From: Acholoe squamosa
Lineage: Eukaryota > Annelida > Polychaeta > Phyllodocida > Polynoidae
Assembly: GCA_949317995.1 (NCBI GenBank)
Contig: OX439036.1
Span: 103,709,891 to 103,773,890 of the forward strand
Length of the DNA: 64,000 bases
Direction: 5' to 3'
Within the stretch, counting starts at the first letter, position 1, and each line of letters opens with the position of its first letter. The notes under the pieces were generated by a model. That model ran no database searches. It was not told where the DNA came from and was given only the letters and a program-made list of their open reading frames with translations. The position numbers were made by a program, and so were the translations under genes. Positions 35,081-44,482 of this stretch are shown here, piece after piece.

Positions 35081-35959
35081 TTGTTCAGTCTTTTGGTGCC
35101 CAGACACCCATGACGGCGTCAGCGGTGCTCAGGCACCCATGACGGCTGGTTGCATTCACTTTAAACATTATATACACTATTGTTTGTGCTCAATGAACCA
35201 TTAGGTCGGTGTGCTTTGACCATTAAAACATTATACTGTGCAATGGACCATGAGGTCGGTTCCTTTGATGTTGTAACCTATGTATCTTTGCCCTAGCTGG
35301 TGTGCAGTGGGGCATGAACGCTCTCATGGATATACAATGTATTAATTTCTTATATATTCTTTGATTAATACAGTAATATGTTAAGATAATTGGAATAATA
35401 AAATGGTTTATGATATAACCATCGTCATTGGAGGCTGGGAGAGCTGCGTTCCGGGAACGCAGGCTGAATGCAGCAACGTTGTGGAAACAGCAAGAGAAAC
35501 CAGGGAAGTGTCTGTAGCTGTCAGCGGCATGTATATCATGGAAAAGACGTTCAGTTTGACAAGGGACTGTCATGGGATGTCTAGATATTGTGGGATTATC
35601 ATGGGAACATGGATGGTTCCAGAAACGGCCGAGATCATCGTGAGTAATGTTGTTTGCTACCTCAAAGTATCTGCTGGGAGAGTGACAGGACCTGAAACTG
35701 GGAAAGTTCTTCTGGTCGTCGTGGAATGCAGGTCAGTGATACAAAGTTATGATGATTTGAGTGTTTATGTGCACTGTAAGTTGACACTGTAAAAGGTCAC
35801 AGGGGTTGCACTGTAAGGCTATGGAAATGATGCATGTCAAAGACTTGTACACACAAGCAAAAATGTTACCTATTGACTTACGTAGGCTGTACATGCAGCT
35901 GACCACGTGCCACAGGCTGGTTTTCAGCAGACAAGCGCTGGTAGTCCCCTCCATTGGGA

Positions 35960-36602
35960 CTCGGGTACCTCAGCCCCCAAAATTTTACAGGGGGCCCCCA
36001 AACTGGTCAGTTTGATAAATGATCCCATCTATCAGCCCCATTCCCAATGGAACGCCCTTGATCCGGCACTTAGATGGTTGGTTAATAAGGAGGATTTTAA
36101 AAAAGCAATAAAAAAGCATAGTCTCCTCCTTCTACAGTAACTGGAACCCCAACTACCCCTGCCTGCTATATGAAGGCTTCACTATCCTGTAGCCTGATTT
36201 ACATGATAGCTCCTACTAGTAGCCCATCTCTAAGCGGTGAGCCAGCCTGGGTCATGATAGTCACCTCACCAACTTGCGGTATATTAACTGTTCAGATGAA
36301 CTCATGTTAGGAAGTAGCGTTTCTTTGAGTCCTCCGCTCATACTGTGTTGTCCAGTTTGTCCTGTGCGGTATACCATGACTCGTTTAGTTTATTTTCACC
36401 TAATATTCAACTTGCGTCATTAAGGTTGTAACTCATGTAAGGACTCTATTGTAAGATCTTCTCCATATGTATGAAAATCGCTGCGGCATCTGTGGGAACT
36501 ACCCTTACATGGCTCCCCTAGGTGTAATATGCAGGTGGAGCGTCGCGATGACGAACTGTACTTACTCCTAGAAATAAAAATGTTTAAAACTTGAAACTTG
36601 AA
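35960..36602 (+). mobile_element. 5'-truncated LINE tail
   Basis: A short frame ends SQWNALDPALRWL...EDFKKAIKKH, close to the C-terminal end of many LINE ORF2 proteins. About 460 bases of 3' UTR follow, and the sequence ends AATAAAAATGTTTAAAAC with CTTGAAACTTGAA, a short-repeat tail like those of some LINEs. The 5' boundary is uncertain. Confidence 0.5.
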
Positions 36603-36604
36603 TG

Positions 36605-37500
36605 CATTTGCACTGTGAATATACAGCAGATCTGTTGGTGACATCATTAGTAGTTCTGGTTTATTGTCAGCGAGGTGGCGGAGGCACTGGAAATTGATTG
36701 TCTGGTGGGTGCGGTCAGGATGCACTGAGATGATGGAGGAATGCACTGAGACACCACAGGTGGACACAGGATGCAGCAAGTTGACACTTTGTACAGAATC
36801 TGTAAGTTAACTTCAGAAGGAGAATCTGAAGGTTGGAACTATATTTGCTAGGTGAAATATTTTGTGAAAATGACAGCACATATTGAAGAACTGATTTAGT
36901 TAGGGAAGTGAGGGGTAAAGCCTCACATGAGGGATCAAATCCTCACAGGGAATGATGTGCTAGAAACCGCTTTTACCCAAGATTAGGTTATGGTATATTC
37001 AAAATTTTATGAGTTTGCTGTTTAGTAAAGATTTTTGACAACCTAATCTGTGTAACTTGTAACATTTAAGTAAGAAAACAAGACGTTTTATGTAGTACAT
37101 GTATACTATAATGTGTGATCATATAGTCTTAAATACTTGTTGAAGTTGATTAACAATCTAATAGCTTATCATGTGCTATTTTGATACTCTAAAAAACAAG
37201 TGAAACTGAAACTACAGTGATGTAGATTTCCAAGTGACTATTGTCATACGAAACTGAAACTAGGTAAACAGGATGACTGTCCTGGAGGACTCAGTGCTAA
37301 GCACTAGTAGTATAATAACTGTTTACTCTAAGACTTGGAGAATCTGGACACTTATAAAGAAAGGAAGGATATTGCTATGATATAGTTCATGTCTTGGGTA
37401 AATCTACACCCTATAAGTAGTATTGGTTTATATAGTTTCATGTTAAGTTTCATTCTAAGTAAGTTCATGTTATACAGGTTGAGGTAGTATATTGTCTTTT
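36605..37500. other. intergenic, little recognised
   Basis: Two GAAACTGAAACT words near 37201 and 37250 are the only notable pattern. No exon or mobile element was identified. Confidence 0.4.
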
Positions 37501-37506
37501 GTTTAT

Positions 37507-37830
37507 GTTTGAGGAGTGTTGAGAGTTGTGACAACCACAAGCAAAATAGTGGCGGCAAACCTCACGGGTTAACATGTACTTCCGGTTATGCGTATTTTGA
37601 ATAAAGCACTCAGCAGCAGCAGTAAAATGGCTCAAGACGTGAACCTTTAGTTCTCCCTCATTTCACCTCTAATCATCATGTGCATGATATGCAGGGTGGG
37701 GGATAGTGTGTGCATGATACACAGGGTGGGGGGAGGGTGTGTGCATATGCAGGGGGGGCGAAGAGTGTATGAATGATGCACAGGTTGGAGGAGGGTACCG
37801 GGGAGGGTACACATGTCCATGATATGCAGG
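37507..37830. repeat. permuted copy of a module found in the 2.3-kb duplicate
   Basis: Homologous to 31453-31665 (GTTGTGACAACCAC ... GAATAAAGCACTCAGCAGC ... CAAGACGTGAACC) but lacking the SINE piece. The GCATGATATGCAGGGTGGGG block lies after it instead of before it, then decays into a G-rich minisatellite. Confidence 0.6.
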
Positions 37831-39174
37831 GGTGAAAAAAAATTTCAGACCCCTCTTAGTGGTTGGAAAAAATGTTCACCCCTTTTGAGCGACCCGCCCC
37901 CTCGCCACTAAAGAATAAAAAGGGGGGACGGAAAAATTTCAGACCCCTTGGAGGGGGGGCAGAAATTTTTGTCGCGAACTTGCGGAAATTCACCCCCACC
38001 CCCTGTTGTTAAAAGATGACCACTCCCTGAGAAGGGGCTAACATTATTTGTGGTCTGAATTCTTTTTGCCCCTCCCCCAAATCCACCACCCCTCCCCTAT
38101 TGTTAAAAAAATGACCACTCCCTAACATCATATGGGCCGTTTACATACCTCTCAACTCCTCTCACACATCTGGCGTGAGTCTCACGCTTTTTTGGGCTAA
38201 TGATCTCACTCTCTCACGCAGAGCATGCAATTCCTGACGCATTATACGCTTAAAAAAATCGGTATAGTCTAGGTTTGAAGAGTGAACTTGGCCCTTTCCT
38301 CACTGTTAGGAAAGTCAGCCAAATTGTCTTTATTTTTTCAAAACTTTCTTGGGGAGATGCCCGCCAAACCCCCCAGTTTTACCTAGATTGTGACATTTCC
38401 CCTAATCGGGCTAATGTTTGGAGATTTCTGAGTTCACCGGCAAAGTCTCACTCTTGGGCTTCATCAAAACTTGAGAGCTATGCATTTACAATTACACTAT
38501 CCCCGACACTATCCCAGCGCCGAAGGCGCTGGTAGTAATGGTACCTTCTACACTGTGTGAGTGTGGCTGTGATGGGTGTGACACTGACTCAGACTAACGT
38601 CACTATTTTTAAAGTCATACTCATAGTATTAAAGTGACTGACAGACTATTGACACCCACCCATCGATGGCGGGAAGCGTGCTGCTCGTTTTACATCGAAA
38701 ATATCATTTAAACAACCCCTTATTATTCCAACAAACAATCCTCGATGTTGAAAGGAGGGAAACTATTATGCCTACCTCTACTACACTTGCTGACAATTCC
38801 GAATATTACATGAAAATCTAGAAGACGACGCGTTGAGAGTTGTTGTTGTCGTTTTTGCTTTTTGCCCTGGTGTGGTTTGGCATAACTAACTATATACTGG
38901 AGCTGGTTCCCGCGAGCGTAGTTCCAACACATCAGGTACCAGCTCACTGTTTCACTGTGGCCTCTTTCTCCAGCTGTGACCGAAATTCTGCGGTGCAAAC
39001 TCACTAACTTGTGACTAAGAAAGGGTAAGTAGCACCGATACTATATAAGTTTTAAGAAGAATCTGTACGTTATAGATTTTAAAGCATGAAGACGCTAAAT
39101 TCTAAGGAAAATGGGAGATCCCAGGGCAGGGCGGGAGATCTCTGTTCAGTACATTTTCCCGCGCATTTCATGAT

Positions 39175-39366
39175 GTACGCTAGAGACGATTGCCCGGGGG
39201 CTGCTGCCCGGGGGGCCGTCAAAATCATCGAAAACGTGTTCCGCAGTACGGTCAAGTCGCGAGGCGGAGCCTCGCGGTCTTGGGCGTGTCCTAATCCTAT
39301 AAAAACTTGGGGGGGGGGGGGGGGAAGAAGGGAACGTTCGCTCGCCTTCGGCGAGCGAACGTTCCC
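39175..39366. other. GC/CpG-rich island with strong palindromes
   Basis: In an AT-rich setting this block has TGCCCGGGGGCTGCTGCCCG, CGCGAGGCGGAGCCTCGCG, a TATAAAAA at about 39298, a G15 run, and a 17-bp perfect hairpin (GGGAACGTTCGCTCGCC, loop TTC) at 39330-39366. A promoter is possible but no gene was recognised beside it. Confidence 0.4.
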
Positions 39367-39699
39367 TCTCCTTGTTCTTTTATGATAAATCTTTTAATAT
39401 TAAACATAAAATACTTCTTTTCATTTTCTGTAGCCTCTTTTTTTCTGTTTTTCTTCTATAAAAATTTTATGCGGGACTATTCCTCCAAAGTAAACAAAGG
39501 ATTTCCCCGGAAGGTAAACAAAGCACTAGGACAGTAGGCTAGGTACTCAACGAAAGCGATGTTAGATTCATTCTCTTCCCATTTTTTTCTTCCCTTTTTC
39601 CAAAGTCAAATGGAGTGGCAAAGGAACAGGGTATTTACGTAAGGGAGTGGTCATTATTTATCAACGGGGGTGGGGGTGGTGGTTGGTTATAGCACAGGG

Positions 39700-40735
39700 G
39701 GGGCTGGATGGTTTGCGCACGGATGACAGGAGGCACCAGTAAAAGAGACAGATATTAGCCATAGGATAGAAAACTAGCTAAAACGGAAGGGGGGGGGCAA
39801 AAATTTTGACAGGAGGGACCAGAAATAGATATAGATTATAGCTTTAGGGCAGAAAACTATCTAGAAAGAAAGGGGGGCTAACATTTTGACAGGAGGGACC
39901 AGAAATAGACATAGATCTTAGCCTCAGGGCAGAAAACTAGCTAAAACGGAAGGGGGGGGCTAAAATTTTGACAGGAGGGACCAGAAATAGATATAGATTA
40001 TAGCTTTAGGGCGGAAAACTATCTAGAACGAAAGGGGGGGGGGCTAAAATTTTGACAGGAGGGACCAGAAATAGACATAGATCTTAGCCTCAGGGCAGAA
40101 AACTAGCTAAAACGGAAGGGGGGGGGCTAAAATTTTGACAGGAGGGACCAGAAATAGATATAGATTATAGCTTTAGGGCAGAAAAGTATCTAGAATGAAA
40201 GGGGGGGCTAAAATTTTGACATGAGGGACCAGAAATAGACATAGATCTTAGCCTCAGTGCAGAAAACTAGCTAAAACGGAAGGGGGGGCTAAAATTTTGA
40301 CAGGAGGGACCAGAAATAGACATAGATCTTAGCCTCAGGGCAGAAAACTAGCTAAAACGGAAGGGGGGGGCTAAAATTTTTACAGGAGGGACCAGAAATA
40401 GACATAGATCTTAGCCTCAGGGCAGAAAACTAGCTAAAACGGAAGGGGGGGCTAAAATTTTGACAGGAGGGACCAGAAATAGACATAGATCTTAGCCTTA
40501 GGAAAGAAAGCTAGCTAAAACGGAAGGGTGGGCTAAAATTTTGACAGGAGGGACAAGAACTATAGATTTTAGCCTTAGGGCAGAAACAGAGATAAAACTC
40601 AGGGGGGGGGGGCTAATATTTTGACAGGAGGCACCAGTAAAAGAGACAGATATTAGCCTTAGGGAAGAAAACTAGCTAAAACGGAAGGGGGGGGGGGCTA
40701 ACATTTTGACAGGGGGCACCAGAAAACCTGCTCCA
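39700..40735. repeat. 81-bp satellite with G-runs and alternating subtypes
   Basis: About 12-13 units of 80-83 bp with core GACAGGAGGGACCAGAAATA and a run of 6-12 G. Two subtypes (GCTTTAGGGCAGAAAACTAT and GCCTCAGGGCAGAAAACTAG) alternate in the left half; the right half is mostly the second subtype. It begins near a MITE-E end at 39643. Confidence 0.85.
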
Positions 40736-41456
40736 ATCTTTGTTATATTGATATCAGACATAATGAGTGAGCATGGTGTTCATTTAGATGTTAGAAGTCC
40801 CATCTAAGAAGCCATTCTCGTAAGTATATCACATCTCCAGTTCATAGTTCAAATGTTCTTGTTCTATATATATGCAAAGAAGTTTGATTCACTTTTTCTC
40901 TTGTTGTATGATTAGGCCATTCAAAGAATAATTGTTAACTGAGTTTTCAATTTTGCATGTGGCCAAAGTCTTGAGGAATTTGCAACAATGAACTAAGGGA
41001 CAGTGGTAACGTTATGGGTCTTATTAAGATTTTGTTTATTCTTTTCTTCTTTCAGTGCATTAAGTAATTCTAGTGGCCGTAATAAATTAATTACTAAAAT
41101 GGCCCACTTAAGCACAGTAGTCTTGGGTCTCATTTTAGCACATGGCCTAAACTGAAACTGCCTAATTTCATCTACACACTGTAACTATAACATCATTTTT
41201 CATTTGAATCTTTGCTGACATGTTAGTGTCATAGTGTAAACAGGTATTTATCTTTATTGTTACAGTGATGTTGACATCACTGTAACGAGTTGAGAGTATG
41301 GAAGAACAACGAATTTCTACAACATGCTTCTGGGTCTTAGAATTATTTGGTTTTTGTGGCCCATAGACTTAACCATTTCAGCAATGCCATAAAGTTATCT
41401 GTAGCACCAAGCACATCTACTAAGAAGGTCCGGCAGCTAGGGGAGCCATATGGGCT

Positions 41457-41812
41457 GTGTCTACTGCTTGGGAACGCCTCAGCACTCTCACATAAGCTAT
41501 CATATTGAATTCTATACTTGTAGTAGTAATACATCAGTGTGGGCCTTGTCTACTGGCTGGTCACGCCTCAGCACTCTCACATAAGCTGATTGATCTGATT
41601 AATCTGATTGAATTCTATACTTCTCACTCCACCACCAGACCATGACTCCCCCCCTACCTACACTGTAAAAAATGTGTGCTGAACTTAAACAGGTGCTTCT
41701 CTCCACCACCATGACCACGACCCCCCTCCCTACACTGTAAACAATGTGTGTTGAACTTACACAAGTGCTTCTCTCCACCACCATGACCATGATCCCCCCT
41801 TCCTACACTGCA
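41457..41812. repeat. two short tandem duplications
   Basis: ACGCCTCAGCACTCTCACAT with neighbours is repeated about 90 bp apart (41475, 41568). CTCTCCACCACCATGACCA and following CACTGTAAA(A/C)AATGTGTG recur with a period of about 77 bp at 41625-41812. Confidence 0.6.
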
Positions 41813-41912
41813 CAGGAGAGCCAACGGCAGAGGGGGTTATTAAAGTCTGACTATCACTGTGAGAGAGGGGGCTATTGTCGGAGTATTCTGGCTAGAGAGG
41901 CTCAGAGGGGGC

Positions 41913-42086
41913 CAGGGATGTAAGTCTTCAGGATTTATCAGGATTTCCTGATTTCTGAAATTTTTGAATGACATTTATTTTCCTTACATGAGTGGTAAGG
42001 AGGGCTATTTGTGAAAAATAGAGGGCTTTTATATCAAATAAATGTATAGCTTCCTGATTTTTGCCTATTCCTGACTTACATCACTG
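41913..42086 (-). mobile_element. MITE-G copy 2
   Basis: The same 174-bp element in reverse, with ends CAGGGATGTAAGTC and GACTTACATCACTG. The flanks share GGGGC, consistent with a short target duplication in a G-rich site. Confidence 0.7.
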
Positions 42087-42179
42087 GGGGCTAAAGTCGG
42101 AGTATTCTAGGTAAAGAGATCTGGTATGGATGTGTTATGAAATACCCATAACGAGAATGGTGTTATATTGGGGGTCTAG

Positions 42180-42415
42180 ATGGGGGGTCCCCATGTCCCT
42201 TGTCGATTTTAAGAAAAGCCCAAGTCAAATGTCACTAAATTTGTATTTTCCTCTGTCCTTGTCACTAAGCTCCATGTCACATGTCGTTTTTTAAGAAAAG
42301 GCCATGTCCCCTGTCACTATCTTATTTGTCCCATGTCCTTGTCCCTAGAAGCCCCATGTCCTTTGTCGATTTTAAGAAAAGGCCATGTCACACTGTCGAT
42401 TTTAGGGGTCTAGAC
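42180..42415. repeat. diverged relative of the 121-bp satellite
   Basis: About three units with CCATGTC(C/A)C(T/A)TGTCG and TTTTAAGAAAAGGCCATGTC. It is closer to the 17795-18000 form than to the main array. Confidence 0.5.
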
Positions 42416-42619
42416 CCATTATATTAGATGCTGAGTGCAGGGACCGGAAACGGCGCTTGGTCTTTTTCGTAAGTGGTGATTGTCAATGAGGATCAATGAG
42501 TCAGCGTAGTGCAAGCTCGCAAGCGTCACTATCAGATCAAATAGCCTCGATGCAATTTTTATAAAATGATATTCTCGGCAAAAGTAGTTCTAAGGCGTAG
42601 GGACAGTATCATTAGGGTT

Positions 42620-43023
42620 GGGCCAAAAAAAAAAAAAGGTTGGTTTCCGGTAACCTGACCTACCTCAGCCAAACAAGGCCAACCTCAGAATTTTTGAAGA
42701 AATTTTTCATAATTTTTTCAATATTTTTCATAATTTTTTCAATATTATTCATAATTTTTCACATCAATTTCATATTTTTAGTATCTTAAGATTTCCCTTC
42801 CATCCAAGCAAGAAATCCTAGATTTATACTGAAGCTTTATACATTTTGGCAGGTATAATAGCTAACATTGATCATTATCAATGATAAAAACTCACTATTT
42901 CGGCAAACATATTTATCAGCAAAAAAAAAAAAAAAAAAAATTAAAAAAAATTTAAAATCCGACCGACCTACCTCAACTTTTTGTACCATGTTACCGGAAA
43001 CTAACAATTTATTTTTTTTGGCC
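42620..43023. mobile_element. MITE-D copy 2
   Basis: The ends GGGCCAAAA...GGTTTCCGGTAACC and GGTAACCGGAAACC-like (as GTTACCGGAAAC...TTTGGCC) are inverted repeats of each other. The inside is AT-rich with repeated TTTTTCATAATT and no coding capacity. Confidence 0.6.
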
Positions 43024-43216
43024 TTGTTGTTTTATCAAAGAGCTTGGAGTATGTAATCATGGTTTTTACAGCCTTACTTATCTGGTTCGAGATTAATGCT
43101 AGACCATGTGACCACGATGGGCGGTACCACATGACTACGCGGACTCCTTGATGTCGCACACTAGCCGGTCTTTTTGGGGTAGGCCATATGCAGGACGCAA
43201 CTTGCTACGTTGGTCC

Positions 43217-44331
43217 ATGCCCTGGGGGCATGCAGCGTTGCCCACATGGCGACGCGCTTATTTTCGGGACTTTTGCGCAGGATTGAGCATGCCCTGAGGG
43301 CATATTGCTGTGCTTTACACATCAACAATTGACCATTCCTAGTGTATGCCCTCGGAGCATCGTTTATCAGTCCTGAGGGCATATTCTTGCTCTTTTGAAG
43401 TTCTGGGATTAACCAAAAACACGCACATGCCCTCAGGGCAACACCAGTGTCGTCTAGGCCACTGTCCACATTATGATTGACCAAAGCATGCCCTTAGGGC
43501 ATTAATAGTGTATGAATGCACTAAGGGTCTACTTTAAAATTAAATACCAGAACTACACCATCCTTAATATCCTTAGGTATGGAATCATGCCCTAGGGGTA
43601 ATTATTATCTCCAGGGGATATTTCTATCTGTTACCCCCTGGCCGTTACCTTCAGAGAAGAGACATTCCCTGGGGCCATCAATGGCCTTAGGGCTTAAGTT
43701 AACAGTTGTGTTATTTCATAGCCTTAATGTCCAGAATATGTCCTGATGATAAAAATTCCTGTATAGTCCAGATCAGGCCCCATTATAAAAGGGCATCAAT
43801 ATAGTGGTAGGCTATGCCCTAAGGGCATCGTGTCCCTGGGGCATACATTTTGGTCTACTTGCATAGAGTATATATCATTCTCTGAGATAACTATACCCTC
43901 AGGGCATATTCATCACATCCATAGACTATAGGTTTACTGTAGGTCCATGCCCCCAGGGTATTATTGGTGATGCCAATGTCCAAGGCTTATCCTCCATAAT
44001 TAATTGACTAGTACATGCCCTCAGGGCAGCAAAAGCATGATCTATGCCCTGAGGGCATGTCCCTTTTCTTCTATTAAAGTTCTATAGACTGTTAATAACA
44101 ATTCAGTGACAATTCTCTTGACATGCCCTAAGGGCATGGCTAGGCCTACAGGGTGTTGGAGCTCTCATTATACAAGATCACAGTATCGATGCCCCTGGGG
44201 CATCAACATCGATGTCCCGGGCGCATGCATTCTCCTCTACCTCATTCCCACGCCCAGTGTGGGAAAGTCCTTCTGTCCGCGGCAATGTACGCGCCACTCC
44301 CACGCGGCGCGGCAGCATGTCCTAAGGGCAT
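43217..44331. promoter_or_regulatory. cluster of about 20 palindromes, consensus ATGCCCTNAGGGCAT, upstream of BTB-Kelch gene 3
   Basis: Five exact copies start at 43289, 43488, 43814, 44044 and 44123. Copies with one to three mismatches start at 43217, 43346, 43368, 43427, 43516, 43587, 43674, 43691, 43893, 43947, 44015, 44189 and 44317. Weaker copies start at 43830 and 44212. The sequences between them vary in length and are not alike, so this is not a tandem repeat. The consensus is a two-fold symmetric site of the GCCN3GGC/GCCCTNAGGGC type bound by AP-2 (TFAP2) factors. The last copy lies about 150 bases before the coding start. An AP-2-controlled enhancer or promoter is an inference. Confidence 0.7.
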
Positions 44332-44419
44332 AGACCAACGTAGCAAATTGTATGCTGCAGTTCATATGTGTTCAAAACAGTATTTTTGTCATAGAGGGGG
44401 TTATCTCCTTCACTAAATA

Positions 44420-44439
44420 TTGGTTTCCATTGGTTTCAG
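44420..44439 (+). other. splice acceptor in the 5' UTR of BTB-Kelch gene 3
   Basis: A pyrimidine-rich run ending TTGGTTTCAG has its AG at 44438-44439, 43 bases before the ATG at 44483. The presumed first exon must lie upstream, possibly in or near the palindrome cluster. No convincing donor was picked out by eye. Confidence 0.6.
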
Positions 44440-44482
44440 TTTGCTAACCCTGTAAGGATAGGACAGCTTCAAGTCAGACATC

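Larger units (their letters stand above)
32869..35169. repeat. recent tandem segmental duplication, copy 2 (2301 bp)
   Basis: Copy 2 of the unit at 30589-32868. The 21-bp length difference equals seven GAT triplets in the microsatellite at 34341-34405. The right junction is TTAAACATT followed by ATATACAC instead of TGTCACTT. Confidence 0.9.

Noticed and set aside
35403-35792. 129-codon open frame after the segmental duplication
   Set aside because: It overlaps a 116-codon frame on the other strand and shows no family motif. It may be repeat sequence, but nothing supports a gene.
43217-44331. CRISPR array
   Set aside because: The repeats are short, variable palindromes with irregular spacers in an animal genome, and no cas gene is present.
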